DNA of 64,000 nucleotides, from NCBI RefSeq assembly GCF_000820765.1, contig NZ_CCYH01000038.1:1-64000 (forward strand), given 5' to 3'. Shown here in pieces: positions 19,201 to 28,037 of the stretch; positions within the stretch are counted from its first letter, which is position 1, and the number at the start of each line of letters is the position of its first letter. Made by a program: the position numbers and the translations under genes. The notes beneath the pieces are model-generated. The model did no database searches. It saw nothing but the letters and a program-made list of their open reading frames with translations, and had not been told where the DNA came from. The DNA is from Candidatus Soleaferrea massiliensis AP7. Lineage in GTDB: Bacteria > Bacillota > Clostridia > Oscillospirales > Ruminococcaceae.

Positions 19201-19348
19201 GTTTGATATAGGTTTTGATACGCCGGCATGCAACGATAAACGACGGTACGGATGAAAGCGCTCCGCAGCCCATAGGCCGGACTGCAGCCGGCGCTTTGTC
19301 AGAACCCGAACCGGCAGCTGCCGCCAGAGCATGCATATTGCGGCAGCC

Positions 19349-19540
19349 GATGTGCGGCGGATACATTCTGCCGATGCTGCGTTCTTTCCAGACACCATAA
19401 GCTTCATATGATATCCGGCGGATTTATTTCGTCGATACTGCGTTCTTTCCGAATACAATCCGTTTCAATATGATGTGCGGCGGACATATCCTGCCGATGC
19501 TGCGTTCTTTCCGAACACAGTCCGTTTCATAATGTTGGGC
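19349..19540. repeat. Imperfect tandem repeats of 61-62 bp (about three copies)
   Basis: Similar units start at 19349, 19410 and 19472, and a fourth begins to decay at 19534. Each reads GATGTGCGGCGGA ... CTGCGTTCTTTCC ... TTTCATAT with substitutions. The period of 61-62 bp is regular. The array fills the gap between the DnaJ-like gene and the next membrane-protein gene, and no coding function is apparent. Confidence 0.85.
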
Positions 19541-19655
19541 GGCCGTCTTTTGACACATGGAACCTGCATATACTTTTACACGAGGACGAAGTTTTCGTCC
19601 CTGCGTGATTGTCCATTGACATCCACTGAAAAACACATCCTGAAGAGGTGTTTCT

Positions 19656-20201
19656 ATGCCAAAACAAAAGAGCAGCTACCGGATTGCGCTTGGCGGACTG
19701 ATCACCGCGCTGTCCATCCTGTTTTTGTTCATGACCGGCGTCATCCCGTTCGGCACCTTCGCGCTGCCCACGCTCGCCGGTGCGGTACTGGTCGCCATCG
19801 TCATTGAGTTTTCCGGCAAAACGGCGCTGCTTACCTATATCGCCGTGTCCATCCTGGCCGTCTTCATCACGCCGGACCGGGAGGCCGCGCTGCTGTTTGT
19901 CTTCTTCTTCGGCTACTACCCCATTTTGAAGGAAAAGCTGGAGATGCTCAAAAGCAAAGTCATTTCCTACCTGATCAAATTCGCTGTGTTCAACGTGAGC
20001 ATCGCCGCGGCCTATTCGCTGCTGATCTTCCTGTTCCAGCTTCCTGTCTTTGAAGCGTTCGGCGTTTACGGTATATGGGGAATCATTGGGCTGTGGGTTG
20101 TCGCAAACCTCGTGTTCATCCTGTACGACGTCGCGCTGACCAGGGTCATCAGTATGTATGTGAACTGGTTCCGACCCAAGTTTCTGCGAAAACTCCATTA
20201 A
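19656..20201 (+). CDS. Multi-pass membrane protein of unknown function
   Basis: 181 aa with about five predicted transmembrane helices (roughly 10-32, 38-56, 60-75, 100-125, 140-165). It has a basic N-terminus (MPKQKSSYR) and C-terminus. AGAGGTG lies just before the ATG. The overall look, small and Gly/Ala-rich with short loops, recalls ECF-transporter S components, but I see no family-defining motif. A 33-aa membrane peptide gene follows in the same direction. Confidence 0.7.
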   Translation: MPKQKSSYRIALGGLITALSILFLFMTGVIPFGTFALPTLAGAVLVAIVIEFSGKTALLTYIAVSILAVFITPDREAALLFVFFFGYYPILKEKLEMLKSKVISYLIKFAVFNVSIAAAYSLLIFLFQLPVFEAFGVYGIWGIIGLWVVANLVFILYDVALTRVISMYVNWFRPKFLRKLH

Positions 20202-20245
20202 ATAAGCTTTACATAAAGATATGATATAAAAGGACGGATCAAACT

Positions 20246-20347
20246 ATGAGAAGTAAAAAGATGCTGACGATTGTTTCGCTTGTACTGGTCGGCTGCATGG
20301 TGCTGTCTATTGTGGCAGCCGGAATTGCCGCGCTTTTTTCACTCTAA
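20246..20347 (+). CDS. 33-aa single-pass membrane peptide
   Basis: ATG at 20246 with an AAAAGGA site at about 20227-20234, and stop TAA at 20345-20347. It has a basic start (MRSKKM) followed by one hydrophobic helix (about 7-31). An intrinsic terminator begins 18 bp after the stop, so it is the last reading frame of its transcript. It resembles the tiny basic-plus-TM proteins of DUF4044 type, but the family is unproven. Confidence 0.6.
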   Translation: MRSKKMLTIVSLVLVGCMVLSIVAAGIAALFSL

Positions 20348-20364
20348 ACTGTGGGAAACTGCAT

Positions 20365-20407
20365 AAAAAAGTACCTGTTGTTTAAACTAACAACAGGTAC
20401 TTTTTTT
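20365..20407 (+). terminator. Strong intrinsic terminator
   Basis: GTACCTGTTGTT (20371-20382) pairs perfectly with AACAACAGGTAC (20389-20400), flanked by six A and seven T. It ends the 19.7-20.3 kb transcript just before the DUF421 gene. Confidence 0.95.
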
Positions 20408-20424
20408 ATATTGGAGATTGAAAT

Positions 20425-21108
20425 ATGACAATTATCTTTATTCGAACCATTCTGCTGTACATACTCATTATTTTCGCACTGCGGATAATGGGTAAACGGC
20501 AGCTTGGCCAGCTGCAGCCTTCGGAACTTGTGATTACGATTTTGATTTCCGACATTGCGACGCTCCCGATCGAAGACAGCGAAATTCCGCTGCTTGCCGG
20601 CATCATACCGATCCTCGCCCTGGTCTGCTTCGAGGTCATCATGTCCGCATGGACGCTCAAATGCAGCCGCGCGCGAACGATCATATCCGGCAATCCAAAG
20701 ATCATCATCAAGGACGGCGTGATCAACCAGCAGGTCATGAAGGACCTGCGTTTCTCGATCGACGACCTGATGGAGCAGCTTCGAATTAACAGCATCTTCG
20801 ACGTGGAAGAGGTGTCCTTTGCCATTGTGGAAACCACCGGATCGATCAGCATTTATCAGAAATCTGAACATAGGCCCGTGACGCCAAGCACACTCAATAT
20901 TCCGAACGACAACCAGAACTTCCCGCCTGCCGTCATCATCGATGACGGAACCATCAACCATCAGTCGCTGGATCTGTGCGGACTGAATGAGGAGTGGGTG
21001 TACAGCACCCTCAAGAAGGAAGGCTACCGGTTAAAGGATATCTTTCTGCTGACATCGGATAACGCTGGGAATTATTATATTGTTCCAAAGGAGAAACTCA
21101 AAAAATGA
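20425..21108 (+). CDS. DUF421 (YetF-like) membrane protein
   Basis: 227 aa. Three N-terminal transmembrane helices contain RIMGKRQLGQLQPSELVITILISD, the hallmark of the DUF421/YetF family. A cytosolic domain (about 85-150) has SGNPKIIIKDGVINQQVMKDLRFSIDDLMEQLR. Bacillus relatives are spore-membrane and germination-related, though the biochemical role is open. It overlaps the DUF4363 gene by four bases (ATGA), a pair common in Clostridia. Confidence 0.9.
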   Translation: MTIIFIRTILLYILIIFALRIMGKRQLGQLQPSELVITILISDIATLPIEDSEIPLLAGIIPILALVCFEVIMSAWTLKCSRARTIISGNPKIIIKDGVINQQVMKDLRFSIDDLMEQLRINSIFDVEEVSFAIVETTGSISIYQKSEHRPVTPSTLNIPNDNQNFPPAVIIDDGTINHQSLDLCGLNEEWVYSTLKKEGYRLKDIFLLTSDNAGNYYIVPKEKLKK

Positions 21109-21485
21109 AACGATTTATCATCGCGGTCTGCATCTTTCTCCTGCTGATTGGAACCTGCCTGTTTGGCCTCTACGAGGTTTACAACGTCAAAAACGATATG
21201 TCGGCCTCGCTTGAAGAGATTGGTGAACAGGTTCTGAACAACCATTTGGAAAAAGCACAGCAGTCTATTGAGAATCTGAAGAAGGATTGGATCGGCTATG
21301 AAAAAAAGCTGGTTCAGTTTGTGGGACATATTCCGCTCAACGAAATTTCCAGCACCTTGGAGGGCCTCACCTACTACATCCAATACGACGACACCGCGAC
21401 CTTTTTCGCGGAGCTGCACCGCATCAAATCGTTGGTGGACCATGTGTGGTATACGGAAATCCCGACGCTTACCAATATCTTTTAA
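21105..21485 (+). CDS. DUF4363-family membrane-anchored protein
   Basis: 126 aa. One N-terminal transmembrane helix (about 5-23) is followed by an extracytoplasmic helical domain with NHLEKAQQSIENLKKDW. Its start overlaps the DUF421 stop, and this pairing is the main reason for the family call. It may act with DUF421 in the spore or cell envelope. Confidence 0.8.
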   Translation: MKRFIIAVCIFLLLIGTCLFGLYEVYNVKNDMSASLEEIGEQVLNNHLEKAQQSIENLKKDWIGYEKKLVQFVGHIPLNEISSTLEGLTYYIQYDDTATFFAELHRIKSLVDHVWYTEIPTLTNIF

Positions 21486-21495
21486 GCGCCCCTGT

Positions 21496-21951
21496 CTATT
21501 TATCTTTCAGGAGCAGCTTCAGCTCATCCATAAAGGAATTGACATCCGCAAACTGACGGTATACCGATGCAAACCTGACATAAGCGACTTCGTCGATCTG
21601 TTTGAGCTTGCTCATGCTCAATTCTCCGATCCGATAGGATGTGACTTCGCGGTCCAATGAATTCAGAAGCTCCGCTTCGATTTCATTGACCGCTTTTTCA
21701 AGCATTTCCATGCGGACCGGCCTTTTTTCGCAAGCCTTGATCAAACCGCCCAACAACTTGTTCCGGTCAAACGTCTCGATCGACTTGTCCTTTTTGACCA
21801 CCATCAGGGGCAGTCTCTCTATAATCTCATAGGTGGTAAATCTTTTCAAGCATTTTAAACACTCACGGCGTCTTCTGATTTTTTCGCCCTCGTCGGTGGG
21901 CCTTGAATCAACGACGCGGCTTTCTGTATAGGAGCAGTACGGACATTTCAA
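21496..21951 (-). CDS. nrdR: Transcriptional repressor NrdR
   Basis: 151 aa using the TTG at 21951, which has GAGGTG six nucleotides upstream and gives the canonical N-terminus MKCPYC. A GTG three codons earlier (21960) is the alternative. An N-terminal zinc ribbon (CPYC, then CLKC) precedes an ATP-cone ([20 protein letters not shown]). NrdR senses ATP/dATP and represses ribonucleotide reductase genes. The gene is convergent with the DUF421-DUF4363 pair, and the stop codons are about 10 bp apart. Confidence 0.95.
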   Translation of the reverse strand: MKCPYCSYTESRVVDSRPTDEGEKIRRRRECLKCLKRFTTYEIIERLPLMVVKKDKSIETFDRNKLLGGLIKACEKRPVRMEMLEKAVNEIEAELLNSLDREVTSYRIGELSMSKLKQIDEVAYVRFASVYRQFADVNSFMDELKLLLKDK

Positions 21952-22082
21952 TCTGAACACCTCAAAACATCTTTTATGATGATTGTATCATATCATGTTT
22001 TCGCGGGATTCACAAGAAATTTTTTCTATCTCTCATCCAGCTCCCCAGCCGATTCAGAAGCGCGGTGCCCAACCTGTTATCT

Positions 22083-22358
22083 TTACAGGCCGTAGACGAT
22101 GCCGAGGTAATCATCCAGAACATCGTAAACATGATCGATGCTCACCCGGCTGTTCACACAGCGGCGTGCAAACTCCTCAGCAAGATTCTTGTCCGGAGAG
22201 ATGTCCTTGATATCGACGAACGTATTTTTGTGATTTCCATAATACAGTCTTGCGCCGAATGTGACGAATCCTTTCTCCTCGGTTGTCTGAATGGAACTGA
22301 TCAACTCATAAGCGTGCACAATCGATGTGCTGGGCCTTGTTAACACTACATTTTCCAT
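22083..22358 (-). CDS. Small conserved protein, DUF6514-like
   Basis: 91 aa with GGAGG nine nucleotides from the ATG. Mixed alpha/beta, no membrane segment. It contains VTFGARLYYGNH ... DISPDKNLAEEFARRCVNSRVSIDHVYDVLDDYL, which I associate with the clostridial DUF6514 family (function unknown). This is from memory, without alignment. A TGTCGAA heptamer (22543-22549 region) upstream could be a Spo0A site but may be chance. Confidence 0.6.
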   Translation of the reverse strand: MENVVLTRPSTSIVHAYELISSIQTTEEKGFVTFGARLYYGNHKNTFVDIKDISPDKNLAEEFARRCVNSRVSIDHVYDVLDDYLGIVYGL

Positions 22359-22554
22359 TGTTCTTTACCTCCATATAATAAATTTTGTGGTGCACTCCTA
22401 TTATACCGCTAAATCATCATATGGAAAAGAGCTTTTTATCGCAAAATTAGACAGATAAAACCGTGAAATTCTCCATAGTCGATAAGAAATGCGATTCCAA
22501 TCTGTATATCTTCGTTGTTTTGGAGTAAAATCCGCAAGCATTGTCGAATTTTAT

Positions 22555-23334
22555 CTAACGATTTTTCGTTAACAAATAGTCATAGGATGCTATTAGATCC
22601 TGCAAATTTTGGAAATTATTACGATAAAGTTCTATAATAATACCACCGTGGTATGAATTATCATGCATTTTTGCAAAAAATGACTCAAAATCAAAGGTTC
22701 CTTCGCCAGGCGGCAGGCAGTCGGCATTTTCCGTAAAATCACTGATGTGGATATGGGCTATATTTTTCCCCATCGCGTCCAGCAGGTCGTAGAATTTGAC
22801 GCCGCTGCGGATGGCCTGCTTGCTGTCCAGCACAAACGAAACGTCCTCGCCGAGATACTCCCGCATACCGCGGATATAGGACAGATCATGGCTCTTGCAG
22901 CGCGCGACATTCTCCTGCGCGACGGTGACGCCAAACGAAGCGCCGGTGTGGTACAGCGTCCGAAACCGCTCCCAGTTTTCCCGCTGGTCCGCCCCCGGGA
23001 CATTCTTCTCCCCGTGAAACACCAGCAGATCGCTTCCCAGGATGTTCGCCGCCTCGAAATACCGTTTGTAGATATCCAGCGCATCCCGGAAGCGCCGTTC
23101 ATAATTGGTGAAGAAGAACAGCGTTTCAATCTCCGACGTAAACGGATGAAGCGATTTGACATGTACTCCGTAAATATCCGCCATGATTTTGAGCTGTTTC
23201 AGGTACGGGATATGCAGCTCGGACGGCGCGTTGAAGAAAATCTCAACTGTTTTTACGCCGCTTTTGCAGAGCGTTTCCAAGGCCTGCTCGACCTGCATCG
23301 GATACAGGCAGGCCGTCGAGATACCCAGTTCCAT
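22555..23334 (-). CDS. Sugar phosphate isomerase/epimerase family protein (AP-endonuclease-2 TIM barrel)
   Basis: 259 aa. It is a TIM barrel of the xylose-isomerase-like superfamily. It opens MELGISTACLYPMQVEQAL and has metal-site type segments at VTVAQENV, VSFVLDSKQAI, IAHIHISDF and GIIIELY. Substrate unknown; related proteins act on sugars or in inositol metabolism. GGGAGG precedes the ATG. It stands alone between nrdR/DUF6514 and secF. Confidence 0.85.
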   Translation of the reverse strand: MELGISTACLYPMQVEQALETLCKSGVKTVEIFFNAPSELHIPYLKQLKIMADIYGVHVKSLHPFTSEIETLFFFTNYERRFRDALDIYKRYFEAANILGSDLLVFHGEKNVPGADQRENWERFRTLYHTGASFGVTVAQENVARCKSHDLSYIRGMREYLGEDVSFVLDSKQAIRSGVKFYDLLDAMGKNIAHIHISDFTENADCLPPGEGTFDFESFFAKMHDNSYHGGIIIELYRNNFQNLQDLIASYDYLLTKNR

Positions 23335-23556
23335 GTGTTCCTCCCATCCGCCCTCTAGGGCCGTGACTTCTCATCAATATTATACCAGCAAGTCTTGTCG
23401 AAATCATCTCTAAAACGTAACCATCGTATACCGGAGCGGCTGGGATACCTTCGGCACCTGCCGTCCTTGTACATCCTATTGATGTATGGTCCGTTCGGTT
23501 CCTCTCTTTCGGAACGGGAATAGCCACAGGGAACGGATGTGCGGTGAAAACCGCAC

Positions 23557-23594
23557 AAAAAAGGATACTCCGCTTTCAGATAAGCGGAGTATCC
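23557..23594 (-). terminator. secDF terminator
   Basis: GGATACTCCGCTT (23563-23575) pairs perfectly with AAGCGGAGTATCC (23582-23594), and six T follow on the minus strand. It lies 16 bp after the secF stop. Confidence 0.93.
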
Positions 23595-23609
23595 CCATAA
23601 AACATTCTT

Positions 23610-24563
23610 CTATTTCTTTTTGGATTTCTTATTTTCCAGCTTTGCCTTTTCGACCTTCTTGACCTTGTGCTCCTGCCAGGAAACCCAGAGGGAACCGCAG
23701 ATACAGAGGCTGGAGAAGGCGCCGTACGCGACACCGATGAGCATCGGGAACGCGAAGGTGACAATTGAGCTGATGTTGAAGATCAGCGAGATGACACAGA
23801 CGGTTCCGATGGCCAGGGCGGTTGTGACACTGGTGTTGATCGAACGCGCGAAGGACTGCGTAATGCTCTTGTTGACCAGTTCCCTGATCGGGACCTTCGG
23901 GCCGAGCAGCCTGCGGTTCTCACGAATACGGTCGTAGATGATGATCGTATCGTTGATCGAGTAACCCAAAATCATCAGTTCCACCGCGATGAAGTTGTCG
24001 TTCAGCGGAATACGGAAGATGACGAAGACCGCGAAGACGACCAGCATATCGTTGCAGAGGGTCAGAACGCCCATGACGCCGGCCGACAGGCCGCCGATCT
24101 TTCTGAACCGGATCGCAACGTAGATGATGATCAGCACCGCCGCAAGCAGCAGCGCGAACAGGGATTTTGCCAGGAACTCGCCGCCGATGGTCGGGTCAAC
24201 CGTGTTCATCTGCATGACTTCCAGGCTGTTGTCGGCGAATTTCTCCTGCAGCGCCTTGGTAAGTCCAGCCGTCTCATCGACATTCAGCTTGGACGCGACG
24301 GTGATGACGACGTTCTTGTTGCCGCTCGCATCCTGCTGTTCCTGGATGCTGGATTCCTTGCCGACAGCGTCCTTGACAGCCGCCTTGACTTCGTCGGCGC
24401 TCAGGTCGCCCGTATACGAATAGGTGGCAATGGTACCACCGCTGAACTGCACATCCATTTTGACGCCGAAAACAAAGCTGCAGATGAGGGCCACACCGAT
24501 GATGCACAATGCGATTGTGAAAAAGATCTTACGTTTTCCAATGAAATCAATCGTTTTGGTCAT
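23610..24563 (-). CDS. secF: Protein translocase subunit SecF
   Basis: 317 aa. Six transmembrane helices with a large extracytoplasmic loop (about 45-125). SecF motifs visible are MDVQFSGGT, the ELMILGYSINDTIIIYDRIRENRR segment and INTSVTTALA. It uses the proton gradient with SecD to pull secreted proteins out of the SecYEG channel. AGGAGG is seven nucleotides from the ATG, and the start overlaps secD by 17 bp. A Lys-rich tail ends it. Confidence 0.96.
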   Translation of the reverse strand: MTKTIDFIGKRKIFFTIALCIIGVALICSFVFGVKMDVQFSGGTIATYSYTGDLSADEVKAAVKDAVGKESSIQEQQDASGNKNVVITVASKLNVDETAGLTKALQEKFADNSLEVMQMNTVDPTIGGEFLAKSLFALLLAAVLIIIYVAIRFRKIGGLSAGVMGVLTLCNDMLVVFAVFVIFRIPLNDNFIAVELMILGYSINDTIIIYDRIRENRRLLGPKVPIRELVNKSITQSFARSINTSVTTALAIGTVCVISLIFNISSIVTFAFPMLIGVAYGAFSSLCICGSLWVSWQEHKVKKVEKAKLENKKSKKK

Positions 24564-25959
24564 TTCGAACCCTCCTATACAGACTTTCTTTTCTAAACGG
24601 ACCCCATTTAGAAAGGGATTTGAGCATCAGGCGCGAGCAGAGCACGCCGAACACCAGGTTCATGATCACGCCGACGAGCAGCGTGTAGCCGAAGGAGTAG
24701 ATCGAACCTGCCGTGGACGGTCCAAACATGAAGAAGACCGGTGTCAGGATCTTCGCAAAGATGCTCGAAGGAGGTCCAAACGCACCCATCAGAACGATGG
24801 ATACCAGAATGACGGTGACGTTTCCGTCCAGGATCGCCGAGAACGCGCGGGAGAAACCGGCATCGATGGCGCCGTCGATCGTTTTGCCCACACGCAGCTC
24901 CTCTTTGATGCGCTCCGCCGTGATGATGTTGGCGTCCGCGCCGATGCCGATGGTCAAAACGATACCCGCAATACCCGGAAGTGTGAGCGTAAAGCTCGGG
25001 ATAAACGGCAGGAAGCCGGAAACCGCGGCCACAGAGCCTGCCAGGATGGCCAGCAGCGAAATGGACGCCACCAGGCCGGGGATTCTATAGAAGACAATCA
25101 GGTAAGCCGCGACGAGCAGGAAGGCGATCGCCATTGCCAGGATCATCGCGTCCCTTGCGCCCATGCCGAGCGTCGGGCTGATTGTGCTGAAGCTTTCAAC
25201 ATTCAGGCTGAACGGCAGTGCACCGCCGTTGATCTTGTCCGCCAAAGCTTTTGCCGATTCAACGGTGAAGTTTCCGGTGATCGATGCCTTTCCGTCGGTG
25301 ATGGCGGTCTGAACGGTCGGGGCGGAGATCATGGTGTTGTCCATCCAGATCGAGATGGTGCCCTTGGAAGAGGCCAGACGGGTGGTCGCTTCCGAGAACT
25401 TGTCCTTGCCGCTGTCGTTCAGTTCCAGGCTGACGCCCGGTTCATTGGTCTGGGTGTTGATCTGTACGGTAGCCTCTTTGACATCCGCACCGGTCAGGAT
25501 GATGGTGCTTTCGGTCGTGCCGGTCGGCGCGCCGGTGGTCTCATCGACCTCCGCACCTTCGCGGAAGGTGAGTTCAGCGGTTGCGCCGAGCTCTTTGACC
25601 GCGTCCTCCGCGTGCTGGATCTGTTCCTCGTCCTTCCACGGATAACGGACAATGATTCTCTGGTTGTTGTAGTCGGTGTAGATCTCATGGTCCGTGATGT
25701 TCTGTGCGACGAGCCTTTGCTTGATAACAGCTTCCGCTGCGTTCATCTGTTCTTCAGTTGCTTTGGTATCGGCTGGCGGTGTGAAAACCACATCGACGCC
25801 ACCCCTGATATCGATACCCCAACGGATATCATTGACGCCTTTGACATATACCTGCTTGGTATCTGCCACCTGGGAACTGACGCCAAAGAATGAGAGATAG
25901 GAAAATGCCAATATCAGAGCCAAAACAATGAAGAATACTGGTTTGCCAACTCTTTTCAT
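24547..25959 (-). CDS. secD: Protein translocase subunit SecD
   Basis: 470 aa from the ATG at 25959 (GGAGG eight nucleotides upstream). The frame is open to 26088 without support. It has an N-terminal membrane helix, the RWGIDIRGGVDVVF motif, a large periplasmic-type domain and five C-terminal helices with GIVLTIGIGADANIITAERIKEELR. It forms SecDF with the overlapping downstream gene and is important for exporting proteins such as the secreted enzymes in this window. Confidence 0.96.
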   Translation of the reverse strand: MKRVGKPVFFIVLALILAFSYLSFFGVSSQVADTKQVYVKGVNDIRWGIDIRGGVDVVFTPPADTKATEEQMNAAEAVIKQRLVAQNITDHEIYTDYNNQRIIVRYPWKDEEQIQHAEDAVKELGATAELTFREGAEVDETTGAPTGTTESTIILTGADVKEATVQINTQTNEPGVSLELNDSGKDKFSEATTRLASSKGTISIWMDNTMISAPTVQTAITDGKASITGNFTVESAKALADKINGGALPFSLNVESFSTISPTLGMGARDAMILAMAIAFLLVAAYLIVFYRIPGLVASISLLAILAGSVAAVSGFLPFIPSFTLTLPGIAGIVLTIGIGADANIITAERIKEELRVGKTIDGAIDAGFSRAFSAILDGNVTVILVSIVLMGAFGPPSSIFAKILTPVFFMFGPSTAGSIYSFGYTLLVGVIMNLVFGVLCSRLMLKSLSKWGPFRKESLYRRVRNDQND

Positions 25960-26164
25960 GGATAAATCCTCCAATGCTTTAACATGGCCGGGCAGGCCCG
26001 CTTTTTGTTCAGACTGCACAAAGCTGACCGATTGGGTTGATCGTTTCATCTCCGGCAGAAAATCCAATGAAAGCGGTCTGTTCGACACTCATGCCATTTA
26101 TTATATTGCAAATTTCATAAATTGTCAATAAGATGGCTAAAAAATATGAAGAAAAGCTACGAAA

Positions 26165-27601
26165 CTAAACCGATAATTCTGCACTTTCGCCCAAAATCTG
26201 TTGATTTTTCGTCAAGATGGGCTGAACAACCTCAGCGAGGTATTCGTCCACCTGTTCGGGGCTTCTTCCGACGAAATTCTTCGGGTCGAGGATCTTGTCC
26301 AGCTCCTCATGGCTGGTCATAAAGCTCTCGTCGGCGCAGATACGGTCGATCAGATCGTTCTCGCCGCCCTCCTCCTTGACGACCTTCGCGGCGGCCAGAG
26401 AGTGCTGGCGCAGCTTCTCATGCAGCTGCTGGCGATCTCCGCCCTTCTTGACGGCGTTCATCATGATGTTTTCGGTCGCCATGAACGGCAGCTCCTTCAT
26501 GACGCGCTGGCGGACGACCTTCGGATAGACGACCAGCCCGTCGCAGACGTTGATCAGGATGTTGAGGATCGAATCGATGGCCAAAAAGCCCTCCGCGACC
26601 GAGACGCGCTTGTTCGCCGAGTCGTCGAGCGTCCTTTCAAACCACTGGGTACCGGCTGTGAAGGCCGGGTTCAGCGCGTCGATCATGACATATCTCGCAA
26701 GCGAGGTGATGCGTTCGCTGCGCATCGGGTTGCGCTTGTACGGCATGGCCGACGAACCGATCTGGTGGCTTTCAAACGGCTCTTCCATCTCCTTGAAGTT
26801 CTGCAGGATCCGCATGTCGTTTGAAAACTTGCTGGCCGACTGCGCGATGCCGCTGAGGGTATTCAGGACATTCGTGTCCATCTTTCTGGAATAGGTCTGT
26901 CCGGAAACCGGGACGACCTGGTCCTTCTCGAAGCCCATCGCCTCGGCGATCGACTGCTCCACCTTCTTGATCTTCGCGCTGTCGCCGCCGAACAGCTCGA
27001 CAAAGCTGGCCTGCGTGCCGGTCGTTCCCTTCGAGCCGAGCAGCTTCAGCGTGGTAAGCCTGTGTTCGACCTCCTCGAGATCCATCACAAACTCATTGAG
27101 CCACAGCGTCGCGCGCTTGCCGACCGTGGTCAGCTGCGCCGGCTGCAGATGGGTGTAGGCGAGCGCCGGCATATCCTTGTACTGGTCCGCAAATTTCGCC
27201 AGCAGCGCAATCACGTTGATCAGCTTGCGGCGGACCGCCTGCAGGGCGTCCCGCATGATGATGACATCGGTGTTGTCGCCGACATAGCAGCTGGTCGCGC
27301 CGAGATGGATGATGCCCTTCGCCTTCGGGCACTGCACACCGTAGGCGTAGACATGGCTCATCACGTCGTGGCGGACCTCCTTTTCACGCTGGATGGCCAC
27401 ATCGTAGTTGATGTCGTCCACATGCGCTTCGAGCTCGGCAATCTGTTCGTCGGTGATGGCAAGTCCCTGTTCCTGTTCCGCCTTCGCCAGAGCCACCCAG
27501 AGCTTCCTCCAGGTCTTAAACTTCTTGTCGGCGGAGAACAGGTACTGCATCTCCCCGCTCGCATACCGCGTGCTGAATGGGCTTTCATAGCGATCTGTCA
27601 T
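26165..27601 (-). CDS. purB: Adenylosuccinate lyase
   Basis: 478 aa. The fumarase-superfamily signature is GSSAMPYKRNPMRSERI (about 285-300), and further superfamily segments are THLQPAQLTTVGKR and HLGATSCYVGDNTD. It catalyses two steps of purine synthesis: SAICAR to AICAR, and adenylosuccinate to AMP. GGGAGG precedes the ATG. No other purine genes are adjacent. Confidence 0.95.
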   Translation of the reverse strand: MTDRYESPFSTRYASGEMQYLFSADKKFKTWRKLWVALAKAEQEQGLAITDEQIAELEAHVDDINYDVAIQREKEVRHDVMSHVYAYGVQCPKAKGIIHLGATSCYVGDNTDVIIMRDALQAVRRKLINVIALLAKFADQYKDMPALAYTHLQPAQLTTVGKRATLWLNEFVMDLEEVEHRLTTLKLLGSKGTTGTQASFVELFGGDSAKIKKVEQSIAEAMGFEKDQVVPVSGQTYSRKMDTNVLNTLSGIAQSASKFSNDMRILQNFKEMEEPFESHQIGSSAMPYKRNPMRSERITSLARYVMIDALNPAFTAGTQWFERTLDDSANKRVSVAEGFLAIDSILNILINVCDGLVVYPKVVRQRVMKELPFMATENIMMNAVKKGGDRQQLHEKLRQHSLAAAKVVKEEGGENDLIDRICADESFMTSHEELDKILDPKNFVGRSPEQVDEYLAEVVQPILTKNQQILGESAELSV

Positions 27602-28037
27602 GTTGGTTCCTCCCTTTTATATCAACCTTCGTTTGGACAAAAATAAAAAACAGCGCTTGTGACTGCACACATCGCGTCGTTTTTTTGCGTGTTGGATGCT
27701 TCCGATGGAAGCATCTCTTATTATACTACAGGATGCGGCGATAGACCAGAGGTATCCGCAAAATCACACAATTTTTTTCAGTTTTCGCAGATACTGCTCC
27801 CGACGGCTGTCTGTTTGCGGGATTCGTGAATATCCCCTTCGCGTACATGGCCAAGCTGCGGCCGGTTAAATCGCGGCCATGCCGCCTTAAAACCGCGAAG
27901 CGTACGACGGGCATCCTGGACGGCTACATTACAAGCCGGCTGCCTATCAGCCCAGAAAGAAGCCCTATCAAAATGCAGGGGACATCAGGCCAAAGCCCTT
28001 CATCCCCTGCCCTGTTTTTTATGAATGATACGGCGCC
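27602..28037. other. Intergenic region with a hairpin, no gene recognised
   Basis: About 435 bp between purB and the aminotransferase. A stem GCAGGGGA/TCCCCTGC (about 27975-28010) followed by GTTTTTT on the plus strand resembles a terminator. The region presumably holds the purB promoter. Open frames here lack ribosome sites. Confidence 0.5.

Noticed and set aside
23420-23560. Shared 13-mer (CGGCTGGGATACC) with the 52.48 kb region as another repeat family
   Set aside because: A 13-bp match between two 64-kb-scale positions is expected by chance and the flanks do not align.
24424-25893. Plus-strand open frame of about 490 codons
   Set aside because: Antisense to secD and secF; no recognisable motif or start signal.
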